From: Clostridia bacterium
Lineage (GTDB): Bacteria > Bacillota > Clostridia > Christensenellales > Aristaeellaceae
Assembly: GCA_016297535.1 (NCBI GenBank)
Contig: JAEDGL010000032.1
Span: forward strand, 1-20,089
Reading direction: 5' to 3'
DNA: 20,089 nt
Shown: positions 6,947-14,968 of the stretch, piece after piece
Numbering within the stretch: the first letter of the stretch is position 1
Layout: each line of letters starts with the position of its first letter
Program-made: the position numbers and the translations under genes
Notes under the pieces: model-generated
The model's input: the letters and a program-made list of their open reading frames with translations, nothing else
Database searches by the model: none
What the model was told of the DNA's origin: nothing

Positions 6947-6973
6947 GCGCAGCCGCTTAGCAGGCGGCTGCGC
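6947..6973 (-). repeat. Intercistronic hairpin between floA and the small membrane protein
   Basis: A perfect 10-bp GC-rich inverted repeat (6947-6956 with 6964-6973) with a 7-nt loop. No T-run follows on the minus strand, so it is not a standard terminator. It could stabilise the 3' end of the upstream message or lower downstream expression. Confidence 0.7.
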
Positions 6974-6983
6974 CGCGTACTTG

Positions 6984-7976
6984 TTACTTTTTGGGATCTA
7001 CGGGCGTGCTGGCCTTGGCAATGCCTTCACGCATGCTGGTATCAGCCACCAGATTCTGCATCTGATAGTAGTCCATTACTCCCATCTTGCCTTCACGCAG
7101 GGCAGCCGCCATGGCCTTGGGAACCTCGGCCTCGGCCTCTACCACGCGGGCACGCATCTCCTGCACAGCAGCCTTCATCTCCTGCTCATGAGCAACGGCC
7201 ATGGCGCGGCGTTCCTCGGCGCGGGCCTGAGCAATGCGGCGGTCGGCTTCCGCCTGATCCATCTGCAGCTGTGCGCCCACGTTGCGGCCCACGTCCACAT
7301 CGGCAATATCGATGGACAGAATTTCGTAAGCGGTACCCGCATCCAGTCCCTTGTTAAGGACCGTCTGGCTGATGAGATCCGGGTTTTCGAGCACCTGTTT
7401 GTGGGTTTCGCTAGAGCCAACGGTGGTCACAATGCCCTCTCCGACGCGAGCGATGATGGTTTCTTCGCCGGCGCCGCCAACGAGACGTTCAATGTTGGTA
7501 CGAACGGTCACACGCGCCTTGGCACGCAGTTCGATGCCATCCTTGGCAATGGCGGCAACCACGGGGGTTTCGATCACCTTGGGGGTAACGCTCATCTGCA
7601 CGGCCTGCAGCACGTCGCGCCCGGCCAGATCGATGGCGGAGGCTTTTTCAAAGGGCATTTCGATGTTGGAGCGCTGCGCGGCGATGAGCGCATTGATTAC
7701 GCGATCCACATTGCCGCCGGCCAGGTAGTGCGTTTCAAGCTTGGCAAGGCTCATGTCCAGGCCGGCTTTTCGCGCTTTGATAAGCGGTTCCACCAGTCGC
7801 TTGGGCTGAATGCGGCGAAGGCGCATACCAATGAGGGACGCAATGCTTACGTGAACGCCCGCAGCAAGCGAGGTGATCCACAGTCCAACAGGAATAAAGC
7901 GAAGGAAAACCAGTACGAAGATGAGCGCAATGATGAGCACCATGAACACCCAGATGATGGAATCCATATACAACAT
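6984..7976 (-). CDS. floA: Flotillin-like protein FloA
   Basis: A 330-aa bacterial flotillin (SPFH-like, YqfA type) that marks membrane microdomains and is linked in Bacillus to raft assembly and membrane fluidity. A hydrophobic N-terminus (about 8-50) contains a transmembrane stretch and a second membrane-associated segment. The SPFH region follows, with TPKVIETPVVAAIAKDGIE, VRTNIERLVGGAGEETI and GTAYEILSIDIADVDVG. A long Ala/Glu-rich coiled coil with EA repeats comes next (about 235-295), ending in PKAMAAALREGKMGVMDYY. Length and order match FloA throughout. The ATG at 7976 has AAGGGGG 8 nt upstream. The nfeD gene directly upstream is the usual partner, giving a membrane microdomain pair. 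Confidence 0.96.
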   Translation of the reverse strand: MLYMDSIIWVFMVLIIALIFVLVFLRFIPVGLWITSLAAGVHVSIASLIGMRLRRIQPKRLVEPLIKARKAGLDMSLAKLETHYLAGGNVDRVINALIAAQRSNIEMPFEKASAIDLAGRDVLQAVQMSVTPKVIETPVVAAIAKDGIELRAKARVTVRTNIERLVGGAGEETIIARVGEGIVTTVGSSETHKQVLENPDLISQTVLNKGLDAGTAYEILSIDIADVDVGRNVGAQLQMDQAEADRRIAQARAEERRAMAVAHEQEMKAAVQEMRARVVEAEAEVPKAMAAALREGKMGVMDYYQMQNLVADTSMREGIAKASTPVDPKK

Positions 7977-8008
7977 TTTGATTTCCCCCTTTTCAATCTA
8001 TCAGGTTA

Positions 8009-8029
8009 AACGCCGGAAGGCCGGACGTT
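8009..8029 (-). repeat. Small hairpin between nfeD and floA
   Basis: AACGCCGG (8009-8016) pairs with CCGGaCGTT (8021-8029) across AAGG, with one bulged base. There is no T-run; it is probably a minor intercistronic stem. Confidence 0.45.
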
Positions 8030-8036
8030 ATCCTTT

Positions 8037-8546
8037 TCATCCGTTGGCGGGAATGCGGCGCACCACAACGCGCGCGCCTTCCACATGATCCACCCGCACC
8101 TTTTCGCCCTTGGCAATGTATTCTCCGTCGGATTGAACATTCAGCCTGACCCCGTCAAATTCGGCCATGCCTGTGGGACGAAGCACCGTGGTGGTCAGGC
8201 CGGTTTTGCCAAGGAAAACCTCCATATCCCGGTTGGCCACATAGCCGTCCTCGGTGCTTTCGGTTTCGGTAAGAATGACAGCCGACTTGGAAAGCTTGCC
8301 CTTGTTGGCGGAGCGCAGCGCCAGCGAAATGGCAATGGCGACAACCGCCAGAATAATCAATGTTACGCCCAGCGCGGCCATACTACCGTGACTGAAATAG
8401 GTAAGCGCGATGCAGGCAATTTCCAAAATGATACCGGTAATGCCCGGCAAACCGAAACCGGGCATGAATACCTCAATAATCAGCAGCACCAATCCCAGCA
8501 AAAAACAGGACAGTATGGGCAGATTGGCCAAGATCATTTCCAACAT
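8037..8546 (-). CDS. NfeD-like membrane protein
   Basis: A 169-aa short NfeD protein. Two or three hydrophobic segments fill the first half: about 8-31 with LVLLIIEVFMPGFGLPG, a hallmark NfeD stretch, then about 33-50 and 57-77. The C-terminal part (about 100-165) is an OB-fold-like NfeD domain, with GKTGLTTTVLRPTG and a closing VDHVEGARVVVRR. This is the short form without the N-terminal ClpP-like protease domain. NfeD proteins act with SPFH/flotillin proteins in the membrane, and floA follows 60 nt downstream. The ATG at 8546 has AGGAGG at good spacing. It is the first gene of a five-gene unit with its own promoter. Confidence 0.93.
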   Translation of the reverse strand: MLEMILANLPILSCFLLGLVLLIIEVFMPGFGLPGITGIILEIACIALTYFSHGSMAALGVTLIILAVVAIAISLALRSANKGKLSKSAVILTETESTEDGYVANRDMEVFLGKTGLTTTVLRPTGMAEFDGVRLNVQSDGEYIAKGEKVRVDHVEGARVVVRRIPANG

Positions 8547-8590
8547 GGTAAAACCCTCCTGATTTGGACACTTTGGCTTTTTGCAGTATT

Positions 8591-8619
8591 ACTATAGCAC
8601 AGAAGCGCCGGTTTGTCGT
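8591..8619 (-). promoter_or_regulatory. Predicted promoter of the nfeD-floA operon
   Basis: On the minus strand, TGCTATAGT gives an extended -10 (TATAGT at 8596-8591). An ACGACA at 8619-8614 stands 17 nt upstream as a weak -35. It reads into nfeD, 44 nt before the ATG, and lies behind the stop codon of the UDG-like gene. Confidence 0.6.
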
Positions 8620-8651
8620 GCGAAAATTTCCACAGCATACAGTCTTTGCGC

Positions 8652-9272
8652 TCAAATGTCATTTTCGCCGTTCGTGCGCACGGAAAGCGTATGCGCAAGT
8701 GTTTGCAAATCGTTGGCGTACGTCGACTTAAGCGATCCGTTGTAGAGGATGGAGGCGGGATGATACAGCGCAAACAACGGTAGCGTAAAGGCCGGTTCCG
8801 GGGTTGCATGGATCACCGCCTGCGACCAACGGCCATGGCGGTTGCCAACGACATCATCAATAAACGCCTGCAGCGCCACATTGCCCAGCGTTACAATCGC
8901 GTCCGGCCTGACGATGGCAATTTCGCGCATTAACCACGGAAGAAAAAGGGCCTTTTCCTCTTTGGATGGTGGGCGGTTGACCACACGGCCCGCGGGACTA
9001 AGCTTGCTGGGCCGCACCTTCACCACGTTGGAAAGATAGATTTCCTCCCGCTTAAGCCCAAGCGTTTCCAGAAACGCATCCAGATTTTTGCCTGCCTTGC
9101 CAACAAAGGGACGTCCCTGCAAGGCCTCCTGCTCTCCAGGGGCCTCGCCGATCAGCATCAGCACGGGGTGATCCGCCGGTCCCTCGCCAAACACGAGCGG
9201 ACGCTGCTCAGCGGCGTTCAGCTCATCAAAAAAGGCGGTACACTCCCGCTTGAACTGCTCCATCGGGGTCAT
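8652..9272 (-). CDS. Uracil-DNA glycosylase family protein lacking Fe-S cysteines
   Basis: A 206-aa member of the UDG superfamily, closest in pattern to family 4. GEAPGEQEALQGRPFVGKAG (42-61) is the uracil-pocket motif and HPAS (171-174) the C-terminal motif. All four cysteines that hold the 4Fe-4S cluster in family 4 are absent: there is no CxxC near the N-terminus, the usual KCRPP is KVRPS (Val86), and the helix after it has no Cys. The protein has a single Cys (C11). The segment 88-101 also carries an insertion relative to its neighbour. The start codon overlaps the stop of the true family 4 enzyme (ATGA, 9269-9272), so the two are translated together. It may still excise uracil or another damaged base, or act as an accessory DNA-binding protein; the catalytic acid after GEQE is Ala here (A50) where the neighbour has Asp. 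Confidence 0.85.
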   Translation of the reverse strand: MTPMEQFKRECTAFFDELNAAEQRPLVFGEGPADHPVLMLIGEAPGEQEALQGRPFVGKAGKNLDAFLETLGLKREEIYLSNVVKVRPSKLSPAGRVVNRPPSKEEKALFLPWLMREIAIVRPDAIVTLGNVALQAFIDDVVGNRHGRWSQAVIHATPEPAFTLPLFALYHPASILYNGSLKSTYANDLQTLAHTLSVRTNGENDI

Positions 9273-9859
9273 GCGTTTTCCTCCTCAAACAGATCAGAAT
9301 ACAGCGACAATTCCTGCAGTCTGGCCTTTACACGCTTTAAATCCTCCCATGCGTCCTTCTTTTTGGATGCATCGCGCAAAAGAGCGGACGGATGATAGGT
9401 AGCGATGATCCAGACGCCCTTTCGCTCAAACCACTGCCCGTGGCAGCGCGTAATGCGGTACTGCGGGCCAAGCACCGCTGATACCGCCGTAGCACCCAGC
9501 AACAGGAGTACCCTGGGTTTTACCAGTGCCGTCTGCGCCCGCAAATGACCGATACAGGCCTGGATTTCCTCCGGACTGGGCTGGCGGTTGTGCGGCGGGC
9601 GGCATTTGACCACGTTGCAGATATAGACCCGGTCGCGTGGCAGATTGATGGCGGCCAGCATTCGGGTTAGCAACTGCCCTGCAGGGCCTACAAACGCAAG
9701 CCCCTGCCGGTCCTCCTGCTCTCCCGGGCCTTCGCCAATCAGCATCAAAGGCGCATGCGCATCACCCTGACCGGGCACCTTCTGAATGCAGCCTTTGCCC
9801 AGCTCGCAGTTTTCGCATCGAAGAATATTCTCTCTGAGCTGCTCCCATGAAATACGCAT
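9269..9859 (-). CDS. Family 4 uracil-DNA glycosylase (4Fe-4S type)
   Basis: A 196-aa enzyme that removes uracil from DNA to start base excision repair. The Fe-S ligands expected for family 4 are all present: C15xxC18, C86 in NVVKCRPP (83-89 region) and C102. The uracil-pocket motif GEGPGEQED (42-50) leads into FVGPAG, and the C-terminal motif HPSALLR is at 156-162. Length is normal for the family. The ATG at 9859 has AGGAAGG about 6 nt upstream. It overlaps by 4 nt with the second UDG-like gene, so both glycosylases are made from one message, behind trmL and a small membrane protein gene. Confidence 0.94.
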   Translation of the reverse strand: MRISWEQLRENILRCENCELGKGCIQKVPGQGDAHAPLMLIGEGPGEQEDRQGLAFVGPAGQLLTRMLAAINLPRDRVYICNVVKCRPPHNRQPSPEEIQACIGHLRAQTALVKPRVLLLLGATAVSAVLGPQYRITRCHGQWFERKGVWIIATYHPSALLRDASKKKDAWEDLKRVKARLQELSLYSDLFEEENA

Positions 9860-9885
9860 GGCGCACCTTCCTTTGTTTGCGGCGC

Positions 9886-10266
9886 TTAATGCAATCCGCT
9901 TTGCAGCAGTAGCGCGGAATGCAGGATATCGTTTTTCAGCCAGTTGAACAGGGTAATCAGCATGCTGGCGAGCACAAGAATCACCGCAACACCGATAATG
10001 ATACTGATGAGATCAAACATGCCCATTGCAATATGAAACCGGCTTTCCTGATCCGCCAGCTCATGCTCCTCGGAGTATTCCTCGCCATAAAAATCCGATT
10101 CGCCTTCCACGTACGCTTCCAGATCATCCTCCTGAGGCTGATCTTCATAGAATGCCTCTTCGACGGGCGTTTCATCCGCCCATGGCTGGCCATCATAAGG
10201 TTCCAGCACCTCGCCAAGCTCCATTGCTTCTTCGTTTTCAAGCTGTTTCTTTCTGCGTCGCTTCAT
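9886..10266 (-). CDS. Hypothetical small acidic protein with C-terminal membrane segment
   Basis: A 126-aa protein of unknown function. It begins with a basic cluster (KRRRKK, 2-7), continues with a very acidic and probably disordered stretch (about 20-75, rich in Glu, Asp, Gln and Tyr), and ends with one clear transmembrane helix (about 84-108). This gives a tail-anchored layout with a long cytoplasmic or external acidic arm. The ATG at 10266 follows a G/A-rich stretch (AGGGAAG) at slightly long spacing. It lies 35 nt behind trmL and 26 nt before the uracil-DNA glycosylase. Composition fits a real gene of this genome, but I recognise no family. Confidence 0.7.
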   Translation of the reverse strand: MKRRRKKQLENEEAMELGEVLEPYDGQPWADETPVEEAFYEDQPQEDDLEAYVEGESDFYGEEYSEEHELADQESRFHIAMGMFDLISIIIGVAVILVLASMLITLFNWLKNDILHSALLLQSGLH

Positions 10267-10301
10267 GGGTTCACTTCCCTTCCAATACAGCTAACGAACC
10301 A

Positions 10302-10817
10302 TCACACATAATCCATCCACGGCGCGCTTTCGTCCTGCCGGCCCGTCAGTTCGCCCCTGGACTGCATGCCGCAAAAATCCCGCTGACGGAGCGCTTCATA
10401 CAGCACGATGGCAACGGAGTTGCTCAAATTAAGGCTTCGCGCCCCTGCAACCATGGGAATGCGGACGCAACGGTCATATACGCGGCTTAACAGGCTTTCC
10501 GGCAGGCCGCGGGTTTCACAGCCAAATACCAGAAAATCATTTTCGCCGTATTGTACCTCCGTATAGCTTTTGGGCGCTTTGGTGGATAAAAAATGCATTC
10601 GCGCATCTGGATACTGTGTTAGCAGCTCCTCGAAATTTTCATGCACATGATACTCCATCATGTGCCAGTAATCCAGTCCGGCGCGTTTGAGATACTTATC
10701 CGCCAAAGAAAAGCCAAGAGGTCTAATCAGATGCAGCGTACTGCCGGTAGCGGCACAGGTACGCGCGATATTGCCGGTATTCTGCGGAATCTCCGGCTGA
10801 TAGAGCACAATATGCAT
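10302..10817 (-). CDS. trmL: tRNA (cytidine/uridine-34 2'-O)-methyltransferase TrmL
   Basis: A 171-aa SPOUT methyltransferase that methylates the ribose of the wobble nucleotide in certain leucine tRNAs, using S-adenosylmethionine. The N-terminus HIVLYQPEIPQNTGNIAR (2-19) is a TrmL signature. The knot motifs are FGCETRGLP (98-106) and SLNLSNSVAIVLYEALRQ (128-145). Length matches the family. The ATG at 10817 has AAAGGATG upstream. A strong promoter lies between it and recG, so trmL starts a new unit that continues into the small membrane protein and both UDG genes. The last ~20 residues after the knot are a variable tail. Confidence 0.94.
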   Translation of the reverse strand: MHIVLYQPEIPQNTGNIARTCAATGSTLHLIRPLGFSLADKYLKRAGLDYWHMMEYHVHENFEELLTQYPDARMHFLSTKAPKSYTEVQYGENDFLVFGCETRGLPESLLSRVYDRCVRIPMVAGARSLNLSNSVAIVLYEALRQRDFCGMQSRGELTGRQDESAPWMDYV

Positions 10818-10844
10818 GCTTTCTCATCCTTTCGAGATGATTCA

Positions 10845-10873
10845 ATTGTACATCAAACAACGGCTGCTGGCAA
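10845..10873 (-). promoter_or_regulatory. Predicted sigma-A promoter for trmL
   Basis: On the minus strand, TTGCCA (10873-10868) and TACAAT (10850-10845) are 17 nt apart, each 5 of 6 to consensus. It lies in the 63-nt gap behind recG, 27 nt before the trmL ATG. Confidence 0.7.
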
Positions 10874-10880
10874 GCGCCCG

Positions 10881-12896
10881 TCAGCTAATGGAAACGCGTT
10901 CATTCAGGCGTTCCACCAGCTGCGCGGCCTGCCGGGTGAGCCTCTGCCACGATTGTGATCGGGCTGGATCGTTTTGCCATTCCTGAGCGCATCGCGCCGC
11001 CTCATACAGCAGCTGCATGCTGCCAAACGCGGCAGCACCGCCGGGGATCAGTGCTTCTCCATGCTGGCGCGTTCCCAGCAGTTCACCCGGGCCGCGCTGC
11101 TCAAGATCCGCCCTGGCCACTTCAAAGCCGTCGTTTGTTCGTACAAGGGTGCGCAGACGGTCGTTGGGCTGCGCCATCAGGAAGCACCAGCTCTGCGCCG
11201 GGCCGCGGCCTACGCGGCCGCGCAGCTGGTGCAGCTGCGCAAGGCCGTAGCGATCGGCATCCTCAATAATCATCAGAGACGCATTCGGCACGTTTACCCC
11301 CACCTCAATCACGGTGGTTGCTACCAGTACCTGCGTTTTGCCGCAGGCAAAATCGTGCAGCGCTTCTTCTTTTTCCGCGGCAGGCTGATGACCATAGGTA
11401 ACGCCCACGCGATAGCCCCGCAGGATCCCGTTGCTCAGTTCATCCGCATGCGTCTTTGCCGCTTTGAGCTCATCTGTTGTTTCGCTTTCATCCACCAGCG
11501 AGCATACAATATAAGCCTGTCTTCCCTCGTCCAGCTCCTTTTTCAGAAAGCCGTACATGCCACCGCGTTTGTCCTCGGATACAATTCGCGTGGCTACGGG
11601 CAAGCGTCCGGGCGGCAGCTCATCCATGATGGAGATGTCCAGATCGCCGAACATGACCAGAGCCAGCGAACGGGGAATCGGCGTTGCGGACATTACCAGC
11701 AGGTGCGGAGAACGCTGTCCGTCCGCACCCTTGTTGATCAACGCCGTGCGCTGCGCAACACCAAAGCGGTGCTGCTCATCCGTTACGCACAGGCCAAGGT
11801 TTTGATAGGAAATGCTTTTGCTGATAAGCGCATGCGTCCCGATGGCGATGCGCCACTGGCCTGTTTCCAGGCAATGCCTGGCTTGCCTTCGCTCCCTGGC
11901 CGTCATGCTGCCAAGGAGCAATCCGCAACCAAAGCCTCGTTGCTCAAAGAAATCCTTCATGCCTTCATAATGCTGGCGGGCAAGGATTTCCGTAGGCGCC
12001 ATCAGCGCGCATTGATAGCCGGCCTGTGCGCACAAAAGCATTGCGCCCATGGCCACCGCAGTCTTGCCGCTACCTACATCGCCCTGCACCATGCGCGCCA
12101 TGGCACGATTCCCCGCAAGATCCTCAGCGATTTCCGCAAGGGTGCGCTCCTGCGCAGCGGTTGGACAAAACGGCATGGCGTTCCAAAAATCGCTTTGAGC
12201 CGTTTGCGCAATTGCGATAGGATAGCCCGCCTTGCGAATATCTCTAACCATGCGTACCGCCGCCTGATACAGAAGCATCTGTTCAAATGCAAAACGCCGC
12301 TGAGCCCGCGCAATATCGTCCATGCTTTGTGGCGCATGCAGCGTACGAATCGCCCAGGCGCAGGAGCACAGCTGATGCTGGGAAAGCACGTCCTGCGGCA
12401 AAGTTTCCGGGCAGATGGTTTCTGCGCACTCCAGCGCCTGCAGCACAATTGATTCGTGCGTTTTCTGCGGCAACCCCTCAATGGGACGGTATACCGGTAT
12501 GATGCGCAGCTCCTTTTCAACGCTGGCATTCATCAGCTGGCGGCCGTTTCCATGCGCCTCCACCAAACCGTACAGCGTAAAGCGCGTTCCGTTGTTGAGC
12601 ACCGTACGCATATATGGCTGATTAAACCATACCGCGCCGATCCTGCCGGTGTCATCAGTAAAGGTACAGGTAACACGGCTGAGCCTGCCATGCATGGTCA
12701 GCTTTGCTTCGCCTTCGCGCACAAGGTGCATGGCTACGCGCGTGCCTGGCTGTGCCTGCGCAACGGGCGTAATTTGCCCCAGATCCTTATACCTGGCGGG
12801 AAGGGTATATAAAAGATCACGCAACGAGCAGATGCCCGCTGCGTGTAAGGCATTCAGTCTTGCTTTTCCGATGCCTTTGATCTGCGATAATTCCAT
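10881..12896 (-). CDS. recG: ATP-dependent DNA helicase RecG
   Basis: A 671-aa branch-migration helicase that remodels stalled forks and recombination intermediates. The N-terminal wedge has the helix-hairpin-like KGIGKARLNALHAAGI (7-22) and an OB fold with VWFNQPYM (89-96). Helicase motifs: Walker A GDVGSGKT (272-279), Walker B DEQH (373-376, RecG form), motif III SATPIPRS (403-410), and motif VI QLRGRVGRG near residue 585. The C-terminal RecG-specific region with GPGELLGTRQHG is present. Length is normal. The ATG at 12896 has GGAAGGAC upstream and lies 15 nt behind fakA, so it belongs to the yloU-fakA-recG unit, an order also known from other Bacillota. Confidence 0.97.
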   Translation of the reverse strand: MELSQIKGIGKARLNALHAAGICSLRDLLYTLPARYKDLGQITPVAQAQPGTRVAMHLVREGEAKLTMHGRLSRVTCTFTDDTGRIGAVWFNQPYMRTVLNNGTRFTLYGLVEAHGNGRQLMNASVEKELRIIPVYRPIEGLPQKTHESIVLQALECAETICPETLPQDVLSQHQLCSCAWAIRTLHAPQSMDDIARAQRRFAFEQMLLYQAAVRMVRDIRKAGYPIAIAQTAQSDFWNAMPFCPTAAQERTLAEIAEDLAGNRAMARMVQGDVGSGKTAVAMGAMLLCAQAGYQCALMAPTEILARQHYEGMKDFFEQRGFGCGLLLGSMTARERRQARHCLETGQWRIAIGTHALISKSISYQNLGLCVTDEQHRFGVAQRTALINKGADGQRSPHLLVMSATPIPRSLALVMFGDLDISIMDELPPGRLPVATRIVSEDKRGGMYGFLKKELDEGRQAYIVCSLVDESETTDELKAAKTHADELSNGILRGYRVGVTYGHQPAAEKEEALHDFACGKTQVLVATTVIEVGVNVPNASLMIIEDADRYGLAQLHQLRGRVGRGPAQSWCFLMAQPNDRLRTLVRTNDGFEVARADLEQRGPGELLGTRQHGEALIPGGAAAFGSMQLLYEAARCAQEWQNDPARSQSWQRLTRQAAQLVERLNERVSIS

Positions 12897-12911
12897 GTTG
12901 TCCTTCCGAAA

Positions 12912-14561
12912 TTACTCGACGGAAACCAGATAGTAGTACAGCGGCTGGCCGCCCTTCTGCATTTCCACGTCGCAATCCTCATACATTTCGGCCAGCTCGT
13001 CCGTCAGCGCGCGAGCGTCCTGCTCGGAGGTATCCTTGCCGTAGTAAACGGTGATCAGCTCATCGTCGCCGGTTACGATTTTCTTCATCATATCGCGGGT
13101 GACATCGTGAATGCTGTTGCCCACGGTATGGATGGCGCCGTTGTAAAGGCCGATGATGTCGCCTTCCTTGATGGTGATGCCCTCATACTCGGTGTCGCGT
13201 ACAGCGTAGGTAACGGTGCCGGTACGAACGCGCTGCGCGGCTTCTTCCATTTGGGCGGCGTTTTCTTCGGCACTCTGCTCGGGCTGGAACGCGATGGCGG
13301 CGGCAATGCCCATGGCCACGTTTTTGGTGGGAATAACAATGACCTTCTTATCCTCGCACAGCTTGGCGGCCTGCTGGGCGGCGAGAATTACGTTGCCGTT
13401 GTTGGGAAGCACAAAAACCGTTTTGGCATGCGCCTTTTCGATGGCGGCGGAGAGATCCTCGATGGAGGGGTTCATGGTTTGTCCGCCCTCTACAATGCTG
13501 TCCACCGTGAGATCGGTAAAAATATTGTTAAACCCATCGCCCAAGGAAACAGCCACCATGCCGTATTCCTTGACAGGCTTTTCCGCCTCGGCCTTTTTCT
13601 GCGCAGCAGCCTGATTGTCGCGGCGCTGCTGCACCATGTTTTCAATCTTAAGATTAACCAGCTCGCCAAGGCTTAACCCGTACTCCAGCGCCTTGCCGGG
13701 CTCGTTGGTATGCACATGCACCTTGACCAGGCCCAGATCGCCCACAACCAGTACGCAATCGCCAATGCGGTTCAGGCGGCGGCGGAAGGAATCGATATCC
13801 TCCTCCAGAATATCCGGATACAGATTCTGGATCAGGAATTCGGTGCAGTAGGCAAATTTGATCTCGTCCAGAGAATCGTGATCGTCCTCAAAGGCCGGCG
13901 TACCGTCCGACTCGTTGGATACCTCCGCAGGAATTTCCTCCCCGCGCAGACAGGCCACATAGCCCATATAAACAAGCAGCAATCCGCGTCCGCCGGCATC
14001 CACAACGCCCGCCTGCGTAAGAGCGGGCAGCATGGACTGGGTCTTTTTCAGAATGGCCTCGCCGGTGGTGAGGATGTTTTCAAACAGCGCATCGTAATCT
14101 TCGGGCGCACGCTCGGCCTGCTTGACGGCCTCCTCGGCAATGACGCGCGCAACGGTGAGGATGGTGCCCTCTTTGGGCTTCATAACAGCCTTGTAGGCAG
14201 TTTCGGCGCCGCGCTTGAGTGCTGCGGCAAACTGCACGGGCGTAACGCGCTCCACGCCTTCCAGCGCGCGGGAAAAGCCGCGGTACAGCTGAGAGGTAAT
14301 CACGCCGCTGTTGCCGCGTGCGCCGCGAAGCGCGCCCTTTGCAATGGCTGCAGCCGCTTCGCCGGCGTTCAGGTATTCCTTCTGGCTTACCTCGCGCACG
14401 GCGGAGCTCATGGTAAGGCTCATATTGGTACCCGTATCGCCGTCCGGTACGGGAAAAACATTCAGAGCATCGACCGCCTCGCGGTTCTTTTCCAGCATGG
14501 CGGCGCCGGTTACAAACATGTCACGAAGCAGCACACCATCAATCGTCTTGATTTGAATCAA
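12912..14561 (-). CDS. fakA: Fatty acid kinase catalytic subunit FakA (YloV, DAK2 domain)
   Basis: A 549-aa protein of the YloV/FakA family. In characterised relatives FakA phosphorylates fatty acids that are bound by FakB, feeding exogenous fatty acids into phospholipid synthesis. The DAK2 kinase domain (about 1-200) has NVFPVPDGDTGTNM (34-47), with the Asp residues that bind Mg-ATP, and RGARGNSGVITSQ (79-91). A middle domain and a C-terminal domain follow, as usual. The start is TTG (14561): GGGAGG stands 8 nt before it, and the family N-terminus begins exactly here; the first in-frame ATG would remove 14 conserved residues. It lies 34 nt behind the Asp23 gene and 15 nt before recG. No fakB is in the window. 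Confidence 0.93.
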   Translation of the reverse strand: MIQIKTIDGVLLRDMFVTGAAMLEKNREAVDALNVFPVPDGDTGTNMSLTMSSAVREVSQKEYLNAGEAAAAIAKGALRGARGNSGVITSQLYRGFSRALEGVERVTPVQFAAALKRGAETAYKAVMKPKEGTILTVARVIAEEAVKQAERAPEDYDALFENILTTGEAILKKTQSMLPALTQAGVVDAGGRGLLLVYMGYVACLRGEEIPAEVSNESDGTPAFEDDHDSLDEIKFAYCTEFLIQNLYPDILEEDIDSFRRRLNRIGDCVLVVGDLGLVKVHVHTNEPGKALEYGLSLGELVNLKIENMVQQRRDNQAAAQKKAEAEKPVKEYGMVAVSLGDGFNNIFTDLTVDSIVEGGQTMNPSIEDLSAAIEKAHAKTVFVLPNNGNVILAAQQAAKLCEDKKVIVIPTKNVAMGIAAAIAFQPEQSAEENAAQMEEAAQRVRTGTVTYAVRDTEYEGITIKEGDIIGLYNGAIHTVGNSIHDVTRDMMKKIVTGDDELITVYYGKDTSEQDARALTDELAEMYEDCDVEMQKGGQPLYYYLVSVE

Positions 14562-14595
14562 AATTCATTCCTCCCACAGACCCGGAGGTCGTCCG

Positions 14596-14946
14596 TCAGA
14601 TGCGAACGCCTTCCACAGCAATGTTTACACGGCGTACCTTTACGCCAGTCATGCTTTCCAGCTTGTAACGCACCTGTTCGCCGATGGCCTTGCAAACCTC
14701 GGCAATGGAAATGCCGTATTCAACGATGATGAACAGATCCACATCAAGCATATCGTCTACCAGCCTGAGCTGAACGCCCTTGGACAGATTTTCGCGGCCC
14801 AGCCACTGAACCAGGCCGTCCTTGGCGCGCTTGCTGGCCATGGCCACAATGCCATAGCATTCCAAAGCGGCATAACCAACCACCTTCAGCATCACGTCTT
14901 CGGTGATGTAGATGGTGCCGTTGTCATTCTTGATCTTGCATTCCAT
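14596..14946 (-). CDS. Asp23/Gls24 family protein (YloU-like)
   Basis: A 116-aa Asp23-family protein. GTIYITEDVMLKVVGYAALECYGIVAMA (about 9-36) and VDLFIIVEYGISIAEVCKAI (73-92) are typical, as is the closing VKVRRVNIAVEGVRI. Members are small cytoplasmic or membrane-associated proteins linked to envelope stress or fatty-acid metabolism; YloU is regularly found directly upstream of YloV, as here. I chose the ATG at 14946, with AAGGAGG 11 nt upstream (slightly long); a longer frame to 15078 overlaps the promoter and is rejected. First gene of the yloU-fakA-recG unit. I leave the symbol empty because only family membership is secure. Confidence 0.92.
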   Translation of the reverse strand: MECKIKNDNGTIYITEDVMLKVVGYAALECYGIVAMASKRAKDGLVQWLGRENLSKGVQLRLVDDMLDVDLFIIVEYGISIAEVCKAIGEQVRYKLESMTGVKVRRVNIAVEGVRI

Positions 14947-14968
14947 AAAGCCCTGCGCCTCCTTGCGC

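Noticed and set aside
6432..8009. 525-codon open frame on the plus strand across floA and the operon
   Set aside because: It is antisense to four genes with strong family matches, has no ribosome binding site and a composition rich in His, Gly and Leu typical of a complementary-strand shadow.
10974..12452. 492-codon plus-strand open frame
   Set aside because: It is entirely antisense to recG, with no start signal and no protein family pattern.
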